From Nocardia terrae (GTDB lineage: Bacteria > Actinomycetota > Actinomycetes > Mycobacteriales > Mycobacteriaceae), in assembly GCF_009760405.1 (NCBI RefSeq), contig NZ_WRPP01000010.1:62001-126000 (forward strand): a stretch of DNA of 64,000 bases. The letters are read 5' to 3'. The position numbers were made by a program, and so were the translations under genes. Shown one piece after another: positions 8,345 to 16,184 of this stretch. The notes under the pieces were generated by a model that worked only from the letters and a program-made list of their open reading frames with translations, was not told where the DNA came from and did not search any database. Within the stretch, counting starts at the first letter, position 1; the number at the start of each line of letters is the position of its first letter.

Positions 8345-9544
8345 CTAGTCGGCGGGGACGATGCGGTAGCCGTCGGTGGTGGCGATGATGTCGGTGACCG
8401 CGCCCTTGGGGCGGCCGCAGCGGCGGTCGCAGCCGGACCAGTGCTGGCGGCCCGTGGCGACGATCTCGTCGGCGTCGAGGCCCTCGCGGGCGACTTGCGG
8501 TGTGCCGGTGTGGATCACGCGGCCGGAGTCGACGGCCTCGGCGGTATCGGCTCGGACGTCGGTGAGGGATTTGGCGCAGCCCGGCATGCCCGCGCAGGCG
8601 CTGACCAGTAGCCATGGTGAGTTGGCGTCGAAGACCAAGCCCATGGGTGCGAGGACGCGGACGACCTGCTCGGCGGTCCATTCGTCCATGTCGGTGAGAA
8701 CGATGCTGCGCCACGGGGTGACGAAAATCGGACGCTCGACGGCGGCGATGAATTCGGCGGTGCGGGCGGGCAGGGAGCCCAGGCGGACGCCCGCGCCGAG
8801 GGCGACCCGATTGTCGTCCTGGGTCAGCCAGCCGATCGGAATGTCCTGGCGCGGGGCCAGTTCGACGGGTTCGCCGGAGGCGTCCAGATCGGAGCGGTTG
8901 GCCAGCAGGTGCTCGGTCAGGCGGGTGCCGCCGTCGGGGATCTCGTGCAGCCGCCACTGGCCGTCGCGCAGTTCGAGGAAGCCGTGGGCGGCGGCGAGCA
9001 TGAGGTCGACCGCCTCGGCGGCGGGTACGCGCACACCGGTGTCCTTGCCCGCCAACAGGAGCGCGTAGGTGGCGTCGTCGAGCGCGTGCACGCCGATATC
9101 GCCGCCGAGGCCGCTGACATCGCCGCGACCGTCGTCGAGGGTGAACAGGACGCGACCGGGCAGCTCGGCCAGGCGCGGATCCGCGCGCAGACCCTCGTCG
9201 AGCGCGGGCACCAGCGGATGCACGTCGGTCCAGCCTCCGGTCCGGCCCGACAGGGGAGAGGCGACGATATTGCGGACCCGCTCATGGGTGGCGCTGGGCA
9301 GCAGGCCCGCCGTGGTGAGCCGTTCGCTGAGTTCGGCGGCGTCGCGGACCCGGCGGAACTGCACATTGCCGCGGGAGGTGAGTTCGATATTGCCGTCGCC
9401 GAGATCGACGGCGGCCGCGGCGAGGGCTTGCATCTGCTCGGGGGAGAGCCGCCCGCCCGGCACGCGAATGCGGGCGAGGGGACCGTCGGCTGCTTGGTGC
9501 AGGCGCAGCACGCCCGGGCAGGAATCGGGATCGGATCGCGTCAT
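8345..9544 (-). CDS. cobG: Precorrin-3B synthase CobG
   Basis: CobG is the oxygen-dependent monooxygenase that makes precorrin-3B in the aerobic B12 pathway; it has a sulfite/nitrite reductase fold. The four cluster cysteines are present as C-x5-C (ACAGMPGCAKS, about residues 315 and 321) and C-x3-C (SGCDRRCGRPKG, about 371 and 375). The two ferredoxin-like half domains are recognisable (LRLHQAADGPLARIRVPGG, NIELTSRGNVQFRRV). Length, 399 residues, is normal. No ribosome site precedes the ATG; TAGGCT lies 9 bases upstream and may be a -10 box for a leaderless mRNA. It is not coupled to the other cob genes. Confidence 0.93.
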   Translation of the reverse strand: MTRSDPDSCPGVLRLHQAADGPLARIRVPGGRLSPEQMQALAAAAVDLGDGNIELTSRGNVQFRRVRDAAELSERLTTAGLLPSATHERVRNIVASPLSGRTGGWTDVHPLVPALDEGLRADPRLAELPGRVLFTLDDGRGDVSGLGGDIGVHALDDATYALLLAGKDTGVRVPAAEAVDLMLAAAHGFLELRDGQWRLHEIPDGGTRLTEHLLANRSDLDASGEPVELAPRQDIPIGWLTQDDNRVALGAGVRLGSLPARTAEFIAAVERPIFVTPWRSIVLTDMDEWTAEQVVRVLAPMGLVFDANSPWLLVSACAGMPGCAKSLTDVRADTAEAVDSGRVIHTGTPQVAREGLDADEIVATGRQHWSGCDRRCGRPKGAVTDIIATTDGYRIVPAD

Positions 9545-9707
9545 GGCGTTCCCAGCCTACGGAGGATGCCGAGGTCGGGCACGCACTGGCTGGTTGAGCC
9601 GGGTGAAGAACAGGTATCCAAATCTGGAGATATTGCAATCTGGGCATGAGTTGCGCACGTGTCGGACCGAAGGACGCAACTGCACACGGATGGGGGAGGG
9701 CAAAAAG

Positions 9708-9736
9708 AGATTCCGGGGAGTGAAGCCCCGGAATCT
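9708..9736 (-). terminator. Intrinsic terminator after the small membrane gene
   Basis: A perfect 11-base stem (AGATTCCGGGG / CCCCGGAATCT) with a 7-base loop. Read on the minus strand it is followed at once by CTTTTTG. It lies 30 bases after the stop of the minus-strand gene at 9766-10086 and separates it from cobG. Confidence 0.8.
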
Positions 9737-9765
9737 GGTTGGCGGGTGGGTCTTTTCGGGTGCGG

Positions 9766-10086
9766 TCAGTGCATGCGGTGGGGTTCGATGGCCTTCGGCG
9801 CGCCGCGGCGGCGGGCGAAGGCGGGTGTGGTTTCCCAGGTGTCATTGAGGAGGCTGGGGACGTTGTGGTGTTCGACGTGGTCGCGGTGGATGGTGGTGCT
9901 CATGACCGTGATGGCGAACAGCACCGTCGCGGCGCAGATGATGCCGGCGAGCATCGCCCACTGCGTGTGACCGGAGCCGGCGGCCGTGAGGGCCATAGCC
10001 AGCGTTGCGAAGGCAACCAATGCGCAAAAGTATCCCGACCAGGCAGCAAAGCGATTCCGCCTGACCCATCCTGGAGTGCTTGGCAT
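9766..10086 (-). CDS. Small two-helix membrane protein, unknown function
   Basis: A 106-residue protein with two membrane segments (FAAWSGYFCALVAFATLAMAL and WAMLAGIICAATVLFAITVM) and a basic, histidine-rich tail (HRDHVEHHNVPSLLNDTWE, then PAFARRRGAPK). ATG at 10086 is preceded by TATGCT and 6 bases, the signature of a leaderless start; a longer frame upstream enters the riboswitch region and is unlikely. It lies between cobG and cobN, but nothing in the sequence links it to B12. Family not recognised. Confidence 0.65.
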   Translation of the reverse strand: MPSTPGWVRRNRFAAWSGYFCALVAFATLAMALTAAGSGHTQWAMLAGIICAATVLFAITVMSTTIHRDHVEHHNVPSLLNDTWETTPAFARRRGAPKAIEPHRMH

Positions 10087-10182
10087 ATCGGCAGCATACT
10101 TTCGGACCGGTCGGTCTCCCAGGGTCTCGGGCGAGCCTTTGCCGCACTGTGATCCGGGCGCGTTGACGGGGATCGCCGGGCG

Positions 10183-10310
10183 GCGCGATAGCATCGGCGA
10201 GCTCGTCGAACGGAAGAAACCGGTGCAATTCCGGTGCGGTCGCGCCACTGTGACAGTCAGACCTTCCGGCGAGCGCCGAACCGTGCTGGGCGCGTCACCC
10301 TAGGAAGGCC
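10183..10310 (+). promoter_or_regulatory. Cobalamin riboswitch upstream of cobN
   Basis: The region carries the conserved landmarks of a B12 riboswitch: GATAGCATCGGCGA at the 5' side, GGAAGAAACCGGTGCAATTC followed by CGGTGCGGT, then the B12 box CGCGCCACTGTGAC (10241-10254), AGTCAGACC, and a closing GC-rich stem ending in GCGTCACC. The cobN ribosome site TAGGAAGG (10301-10308) follows immediately and the GTG start is 8 bases further on. This tight spacing, with no U-tract hairpin, argues for control of translation initiation: bound cobalamin would hide the ribosome site. Boundaries are approximate. Confidence 0.9.
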
Positions 10311-10316
10311 GAACCT

Positions 10317-13300
10317 GTGATTCTGCTGCTGTCCACCTCCGACACCGATCTGCTGAGCGCGCGCGCCAGCGGGGCCGACTACCGGCTCGCCAATCCCGCG
10401 CGGCTGCTGCCGGAAGACCTGCCGGGTCTGCTCGACGGTGCCGAGCTGGTGATCGTGCGCATCCTGGGCGGCAGGCGCGCCTGGGAGAGCGGGTTGGAGA
10501 CGGTGCGCGCGAGCGGGATTCCCATGGTGGCGCTCGGCGGTGAGATCGCGCCGGACGCCGAGCTCATGGAGTGCTCGACGGTGCCGGGCGGTGTGGCCGC
10601 GGACGCGCACAACTATCTGGCCGCGGGCGGGCCCCGGAACCTGCTGCAGCTGCACAACTTCCTCTCCGACACCGTGCTGCTCACCGGGCACGGCTTCGAG
10701 CCGCCGGTGGAGATGCCCAGCTGGGGTGAACTGGAACGGGATTCGCGCGAGCTCGGCGCGGACGCCCCGACCGTCGCCGTGGTGTACTACCGCGCCCAGC
10801 ATCTGGCCGGCAACACCGGCTACATCGATGCGCTGTGCTCGGCCATCGAGGACAAGGGGGCGCGGGCGCTGCCGGTGTACTGCGCCTCGCTGCGTGCCGC
10901 CGAACCGGAACTGCTGGCCGAACTGCGCAAGGCCGACGCGCTGGTGGTCACCGTGCTGGCGGCCGGTGGCACCAAGCCCGCGACCGCCTCGGCGGGCGGC
11001 GACGACGAGGCCTGGGATGTGGGCGCGCTCGCGGACCTGGATGTGCCGATCCTGCAAGGGCTCTGCCTGACCAGCGGCCGCGAGCAGTGGGAGGCCAACG
11101 ACGACGGCCTGTCGCCGCTGGATGTGGCGACGCAGGTGGCGGTGCCGGAATTCGACGGGCGCATCATCACGGTGCCGTTCTCGTTCAAGGAGTTCGACGC
11201 CGACGGGCTCTCGACCTATGTGCCCGACGCCGAGCGTGCGGCACGCGTGGCGGGCATCGCGGTGCGCTACGCGCGGCTGCGGCACATTCCGGCCGAGCGC
11301 AAGAAGATCGCGCTGGTGCTGTCGGCGTACCCGACCAAGCACGCGCGCATCGGCAATGCGGTCGGGCTGGACACCCCGGCCAGCGCGATCCGGTTGCTCA
11401 CTGAGATGCGCTCGGCCGGTTACGATCTTGGCGCGGAGGGGGAAATCCCCGGCCTGGAACAGGGTGACGGCGACGCGCTGATCCACGCGCTCATCGCCGC
11501 GGGCGGTCAGGACCCGGACTGGCTGAGCGCGGAACAGTTGGAGGGCAACCCGATTCGTATCGGGGCCGACCTGTACACGCAGTGGTTCGAGACGCTGCCG
11601 GAGGACCTGCGCGAGGCGGTCGTCGAGGCGTGGGGCCCGCCCCCGGGCGAGCTGTACGTGGACCGCTCCGCCGACCCCAAGGGTGAAATCGTCATCGCCG
11701 CATTGCGTTTCGGCAATGTGGTGCTGATCGTGCAGCCGCCGCGCGGGTTCGGCGAGAATCCCGTCGCCATCTACCACGACCCGGATCTGCCGCCGAGTCA
11801 CCACTATCTGGCCGCCTACCGCTGGCTGGCCGCGCCGGAGGGCTTCGCCGCCGACGCCGTGGTGCATCTGGGCAAGCACGGCAACCTGGAATGGCTGCCC
11901 GGCAAGACCCTCGGCATGTCGGCGTCGTGCGGCACCGATGCCGCGCTGGGCGATCTGCCGCTGATCTACCCGTTCCTGGTCAACGACCCGGGCGAGGGCA
12001 CCCAGGCCAAACGCCGCGCCCACGCCACCCTGGTCGACCACCTGATCCCGCCGATGGCGCGCGCCGAAACCTACGGCGACATCTCGCGGCTCGAACAGCT
12101 GCTCGACGAGCACGCCAACATCTCGGCGTTGGACCCGGGCAAGCTGCCCGCCATCCGCCAGCAGATCTGGACGCTCATGCGGGCGGCCAAGATGGACCAC
12201 GATCTCGGCCTGACCGAGCGGCCCGACGAGGAAGTCTTCGACGACATGCTGCTGCACGTCGACGGCTGGCTGTGCGAGATCAAGGACGTACAGATCCGCG
12301 ACGGGCTGCACATTCTCGGCCAGGCCCCGGCGGGGGAGTCCGAGGTCGACCTGGTGCTGGCCATGCTACGCGCCCGGCAGCTGTGGGGCGGCGAGGTCAA
12401 CGTGCCGGGCCTGCGGGAAGCACTGGGGCTCAGCGAAGCCGGGGACGAAGCGCGCGAGCGGGTGGACGCGTTCGAGAAGCTGGCGCGCGAACTGGTGTCG
12501 GCCATGCAGGAAGTCGACTGGGATGTCGACTCCATCGACGCGGTCACTGAGACGCTGTTGAACGGCGAACTGGCTGCAGCGGCCGGAATCGCCACTGCAA
12601 CAGGGCTTTCGACCACGAGTGCCGCGCCCTTGGCCGATTCGGCGGTGCTCTCGGCCACCGCGACGGGGCCGTCGGTCGGGGCGGCGGAATCGTCGACCGC
12701 CAAGGCAGGGCCGTCGGCCGATTCGGTGGGGACGTCGTCTGAGGCGGCAAGGTCGTCGGGCGAGGTGGAAGGGCCTTTGACGCAGGTGCGTCGGGTGCTG
12801 GGGTTCGGGGCGACCGAGGTGGTGCCGCGGTTGCGGCAGACCGGGGTGGAGATCTCGCGAATCCTGCACGCGCTGAATGGTGGATTCATTCCGGCCGGGC
12901 CGAGTGGTTCGCCGCTGCGTGGTCTGATCAATGTGCTGCCGACCGGGCGGAATTTCTATTCGGTCGATCCCAAGGCGGTGCCGTCGCGGCTGGCGTGGGA
13001 AACCGGTCAGGCCATGGCGGATTCGCTGCTGGAGCGGTATCTGGCCGATCACGGCGAGTACCCGCGCTCGGTGGGCCTGTCGGTGTGGGGCACCTCGGCC
13101 ATGCGGACCTCCGGAGACGATATCGCCGAGGTGTTCGCGCTGCTGGGCGTGCGGCCGGTGTGGGATGAGGCCAGCCGCCGCGTGACTCGGCTCGAGGCCA
13201 TCTCGCTGGAGGAACTGGGCCGCCCGCGCATCGACGTCACGGTGCGCATCAGCGGGTTCTTCCGCGATGCCTTCCCGCACGTGCTCGCGCTGCTCGATGA

Positions 13301-14120
13301 CGCGGTCCGGTTGGTCGCCGAGCTCGACGAGCCCGCCGAATCCAACTACGTGCGTGCCCATGCTCAGGCCGATCTGGCCGAGCACGGTGATGAACGACGC
13401 GCCACCACCAGGATTTTCGGCTCCAAGCCCGGCACCTACGGCGCGGGACTGCTGCAGCTGATCGATTCCAAGAGCTGGCGTACCGACGACGATCTGGCGC
13501 AGGTGTACACCGCCTGGGGCGGTTTCGCCTACGGCCGTGACCTCGACGGCGCGCCCGCCGCCGACGACATGCGCACCGCGTATCGGCGAATCGCGGTGGC
13601 GGCCAAGAACACCGACACCCGCGAGCACGATATCGCCGACTCCGACGACTACTTCCAGTACCACGGCGGCATGGTGGCCGCGGTGCGCGCGCTCACCGGC
13701 AAGAACCCCGAGGCCTACATCGGTGACAGCACTCGCCCCGACGCGGTGCGCACCCGCACCCTGTCGGAGGAGACCACCCGCGTGTTCCGGGCGCGCGTGG
13801 TGAACCCGCGCTGGCTCGAGGCGATGCGCCGGCACGGCTACAAGGGCGCGTTCGAAATGGCCGCCACGGTCGACTATCTGTTCGGCTACGACGCGACCAC
13901 GAATGTGGTCGCGGACTGGATGTACGAAAAGCTCGCCGAGTCGTATGTTTTCGACGAGACCAACCGCAAGTTCATGGAGCAGTCGAATCCCTGGGCGCTG
14001 CACGGTATTGCGGAGCGTTTGCTGGAAGCGGCGGAGCGGAAACTCTGGGAACAGCCCGAACGCGAAACCCTGGACCGGCTGCGGCAGATCTACCTGGAAA
14101 CCGAAGGCGAACTGGAATAA
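10317..14120 (+). CDS. cobN: Cobaltochelatase subunit CobN
   Basis: CobN is the large subunit of the ATP-dependent chelatase that inserts cobalt into hydrogenobyrinate a,c-diamide. The 1,267-residue sequence shows family blocks such as LVLSAYPTKHARIGNAVGLDTP, VHLGKHGNLEWLPGK (about residue 515-530), YPFLVNDPGEGTQAKRRAHA, SVWGTSAMRTSGDDIAE and FEMAATVDYLFGYDATTNV. Between about residues 749 and 821 there is a low-complexity stretch rich in Ala, Ser, Thr and Gly, with repeated TGPSV/AGPSA-like units; it interrupts otherwise conserved sequence. Expression should be repressed by B12 through the upstream riboswitch. The GTG start at 10317 is fixed by AGGAAGG 8 bases upstream. Confidence 0.96.
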   Translation: MILLLSTSDTDLLSARASGADYRLANPARLLPEDLPGLLDGAELVIVRILGGRRAWESGLETVRASGIPMVALGGEIAPDAELMECSTVPGGVAADAHNYLAAGGPRNLLQLHNFLSDTVLLTGHGFEPPVEMPSWGELERDSRELGADAPTVAVVYYRAQHLAGNTGYIDALCSAIEDKGARALPVYCASLRAAEPELLAELRKADALVVTVLAAGGTKPATASAGGDDEAWDVGALADLDVPILQGLCLTSGREQWEANDDGLSPLDVATQVAVPEFDGRIITVPFSFKEFDADGLSTYVPDAERAARVAGIAVRYARLRHIPAERKKIALVLSAYPTKHARIGNAVGLDTPASAIRLLTEMRSAGYDLGAEGEIPGLEQGDGDALIHALIAAGGQDPDWLSAEQLEGNPIRIGADLYTQWFETLPEDLREAVVEAWGPPPGELYVDRSADPKGEIVIAALRFGNVVLIVQPPRGFGENPVAIYHDPDLPPSHHYLAAYRWLAAPEGFAADAVVHLGKHGNLEWLPGKTLGMSASCGTDAALGDLPLIYPFLVNDPGEGTQAKRRAHATLVDHLIPPMARAETYGDISRLEQLLDEHANISALDPGKLPAIRQQIWTLMRAAKMDHDLGLTERPDEEVFDDMLLHVDGWLCEIKDVQIRDGLHILGQAPAGESEVDLVLAMLRARQLWGGEVNVPGLREALGLSEAGDEARERVDAFEKLARELVSAMQEVDWDVDSIDAVTETLLNGELAAAAGIATATGLSTTSAAPLADSAVLSATATGPSVGAAESSTAKAGPSADSVGTSSEAARSSGEVEGPLTQVRRVLGFGATEVVPRLRQTGVEISRILHALNGGFIPAGPSGSPLRGLINVLPTGRNFYSVDPKAVPSRLAWETGQAMADSLLERYLADHGEYPRSVGLSVWGTSAMRTSGDDIAEVFALLGVRPVWDEASRRVTRLEAISLEELGRPRIDVTVRISGFFRDAFPHVLALLDDAVRLVAELDEPAESNYVRAHAQADLAEHGDERRATTRIFGSKPGTYGAGLLQLIDSKSWRTDDDLAQVYTAWGGFAYGRDLDGAPAADDMRTAYRRIAVAAKNTDTREHDIADSDDYFQYHGGMVAAVRALTGKNPEAYIGDSTRPDAVRTRTLSEETTRVFRARVVNPRWLEAMRRHGYKGAFEMAATVDYLFGYDATTNVVADWMYEKLAESYVFDETNRKFMEQSNPWALHGIAERLLEAAERKLWEQPERETLDRLRQIYLETEGELE

Positions 14121-14419
14121 GCGAATTCCGGCCGCGCGCGGCGTGTCGGGGTGACTCGCAGGACAACGGCGGACAACCCCGGCACCTGGGTCTTCCCTGT
14201 GGGAGATCTTGAGAGGATTATGAGAATCGTCCCGGCGTCGTACTCGGGGAGACGTCGGGTCACCCAATGATGGTATTGGGGCTCATAATTCGATTGGGAA
14301 TTCCCCGATTCGCCGCGTCCACGGGTACGCGCAATCGAGTTGCGGTCCAAGGCGTCTCTGTTCGGGATTCGCCAGCTTGGCCATGCGGTGAATCGGCTCT
14401 TCGATTGCAGGGAAACATC
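14121..14419. other. Intergenic region, 299 bases
   Basis: No gene, tRNA or clear terminator seen. An AT-richer stretch around 14205-14290 (with GAGGATTATGAGAATC) may hold the promoter of the downstream secreted protein. An in-frame open stretch extends upstream of the chosen start at 14420, but it lacks a signal peptide and codon bias. Confidence 0.4.
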
Positions 14420-14956
14420 ATGCGAATTGCCAGAATTGCCGCTACCGCTTTACTTTCCGTCGCTGCGTTGTGCGTCGCCACGGTGACCGCACACGGCGCA
14501 CCCGTCACTGCGCCCGGCATCTCCGGCGCGGATCGGGGCGTCGACTATTCGGTCACGCTCGCGCCCGATCGCAGCGCGGTCACCACCACCCTCACCGCGG
14601 GTCATTTCGAGCTCGCCGGTACCGGGGTGAACGTGATCGCGCCGTCGGGGGAGATCATCGGTTCGCTACCGCTGGTCTATCCGACCGCGGACCGCGTCCT
14701 GTCCGTCATCCCCGAGGTCAGCGCGGCGGGAACCGAATTGACCGTACGGCCCGCCGACCCGGCCGATGTCGCCGCGCCGACCGCTGATGTCGTGGCACTG
14801 CAGAATGTGGCGAATGCCGGATCGATCGTGGCCGGAGCGCTCATCGGCTGCGTGGTCGGCGCCGTGATCGGGTTCTTCTTCTTCGTGGTCGGCGCCATTG
14901 CCGGTTGCATCGTCGGCGGGCTGCTCGGCGCGGTCATCGCCGGAGATCAACCCTGA
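14420..14956 (+). CDS. Secreted glycine-zipper protein (paralogue of the gene at 2-550)
   Basis: A 178-residue protein. Residues 1-28 are a signal peptide with likely cleavage after TAHGA or TAHG. Next comes a beta-rich domain starting RGVDYSVTLAPD (about residues 38-125). The C-terminus is a long hydrophobic glycine zipper (GALIGCVVGAVIGFFFFVVG, then GCIVGGLLGAVIAGDQP) that could form a membrane hairpin or pore. The gene at 2-550 has the same layout. ATG at 14420 with CAGGGAAAC upstream was chosen because it begins the signal peptide exactly. This is a family of exported proteins I associate with Nocardia and Rhodococcus; function is unknown. Confidence 0.75.
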   Translation: MRIARIAATALLSVAALCVATVTAHGAPVTAPGISGADRGVDYSVTLAPDRSAVTTTLTAGHFELAGTGVNVIAPSGEIIGSLPLVYPTADRVLSVIPEVSAAGTELTVRPADPADVAAPTADVVALQNVANAGSIVAGALIGCVVGAVIGFFFFVVGAIAGCIVGGLLGAVIAGDQP

Positions 14957-15031
14957 CCGGGAAGGGAATACGCACACCCGCCGCCGGACCGCTCCCCGTC
15001 GGTTCGGCGGCTGCGGCGTGCGCGAAAAGCG

Positions 15032-15412
15032 TTATGCCGGAGCGATTTCGATGCCGATGGTGCCGGTGTCGCCGCGGCGGATCTTGCTCAGCGTGATGCT
15101 GATCCAGCCCATGATGCCGTACCGGCGCTTGATCAGATCCCGCGTCCGCTCCGAGCCCGCGGGATCGAGGATCAGGGCCGAACCCTTCACCATCTCGCCA
15201 TGGGTCTTGCCGCGGAAGTCGCACGGCTGCAGCGTGACTTCGGGATTGCGCCGGATGCGCTTGACCTTCCAGCTGTCGGTCACGGTCCAGACATAGAGCC
15301 GGCCGTCGTCGAGCACCGCCCACACGGGAGTCCCGACCGGCGTCCCATCCTTCTTGAAGGTGGTCAGCTGCACATAGTTCGCCTTGCCCAACGCCTCGAA
15401 CGTATTCTCCAC
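15032..15412 (-). CDS. PPOX-class F420-dependent oxidoreductase
   Basis: A split-barrel flavin/deazaflavin protein of 126 residues: FEALGKANYVQLTTFKKDG, TPVGTPVWAVLDDGRLYVWT, DSWKVKRIRRNPEVTLQPCDFRGK. These match the pyridoxamine-phosphate-oxidase-like family whose actinobacterial members bind F420. The C-terminus is ordinary for the family. GTG at 15412 is preceded by TATGCT and 6 bases, so the mRNA is probably leaderless; upstream frame residues do not resemble the family. M. tuberculosis has a related gene (Rv2061c) next to cobN (Rv2062c), so the position here, one gene away from cobN, is conserved. Substrate unknown. Confidence 0.85.
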   Translation of the reverse strand: MENTFEALGKANYVQLTTFKKDGTPVGTPVWAVLDDGRLYVWTVTDSWKVKRIRRNPEVTLQPCDFRGKTHGEMVKGSALILDPAGSERTRDLIKRRYGIMGWISITLSKIRRGDTGTIGIEIAPA

Positions 15413-15615
15413 GCCCGCAGCATAATGGGCGCCGTCAGCTCCTGCCGTCCTCAACCCGTGCATCGCCGCAGTGAATGCGGAGGTATGCCTAACCGGTTCC
15501 CCGGCGCGACGCGGATCACGCGCCGCGCCAGGGGCGTGCGTCTGCGCCCGATCCGTGGCATGGCTTCCGACCTGATCGACGAGGAAGCGCAAGGGGCAGT
15601 TTCGGTTCCGGTCGA

Positions 15616-15942
15616 TCAGTCGATCCCTTGTGCGGCCTTGAGGCGGTCGTCGAAGATTGCGATCGTTGTGTCCGTGAGCCGCCCAACGGGACCGGACAGC
15701 CATGGCCGGTAAGCGGTAGTGATGCGGTCGGTCCGAATCCAACCCTGAACCGGGTCTGCCTCGGCCAGCGGTACCGCGACAAGTCGATCCGGGTCGAATC
15801 GTTCGATGGGCGCGACCATTACCCAGTTCTCGCTGTCCGGCAGCAGATAACCGGGCGTAATGACGACCCGGTAGGGGGTACGTTCGTCGTTTTCGCGGGA
15901 GGGGCGTTCGCGATCGAAGGTGTAGACGTCGCCGTGGTTCAC
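15616..15942 (-). CDS. MazF/PemK-like toxin of a type II toxin-antitoxin pair
   Basis: A 108-residue protein starting MNHGDVYTFDRE, then TPYRVVITPGYLLPD, WVMVAPIERFDPDRLVAVPL, GWIRTDRITTAYRPWL and VGRLTDTTIAIFDDRL. The order of strands and the position of GDVY, RVVI and the P-x-x-G-R-L block fit the MazF/CcdB barrel, which in MazF is a ribosome-independent endoribonuclease. The start overlaps the stop of the upstream antitoxin-bearing gene by 4 bases, as usual in such operons. The toxin is divergent from well-known MazF sequences, so RNase activity is an inference. In M. tuberculosis a mazEF pair also lies between cobN and cobG, but its sequence is not obviously the same. Confidence 0.7.
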   Translation of the reverse strand: MNHGDVYTFDRERPSRENDERTPYRVVITPGYLLPDSENWVMVAPIERFDPDRLVAVPLAEADPVQGWIRTDRITTAYRPWLSGPVGRLTDTTIAIFDDRLKAAQGID

Positions 15943-16184
15943 GCGGCGTGTCCGTGCCCGTTGTGGGCATCGGAGTCGGCTGCCTCGTCTAGCGCGAGAA
16001 GTTCTTCGGCGCGGGCCACGTCGTCGGCGGCGTCACGCTGCCGCGGGCGGTTCGCATCCTCCCACAAAGCGCCGATCTTGGCGGCACGCACGAAATAGGG
16101 GGAGACCTTCAATCCGTTGCGTGCCGCTGCAGCTTCGAAGAAGGCGAGATCGGCATCAGGAACCGTAATCGTCAACTTGGCCAT
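15939..16184 (-). other. Antitoxin segment with its own candidate leaderless start
   Basis: ATG at 16184 would give an 81-residue antitoxin. TATGGT sits 7 bases upstream, the spacing of a -10 box for leaderless transcription in these bacteria, and no stop codon separates it from the hydrolase frame. The N-terminal strand (KLTITVPD), two helices and an acidic, His-rich C-terminus fit an RHH antitoxin. This internal start would allow the toxin pair to be expressed when the hydrolase promoter is shut off. Confidence 0.5.

Noticed and set aside
15939..16184. Assigning the toxin-antitoxin pair as MazEF7 of M. tuberculosis because of the position near cobN
   Set aside because: Neither protein looks like MazE7 or MazF7 as I remember them, so only the neighbourhood is similar.
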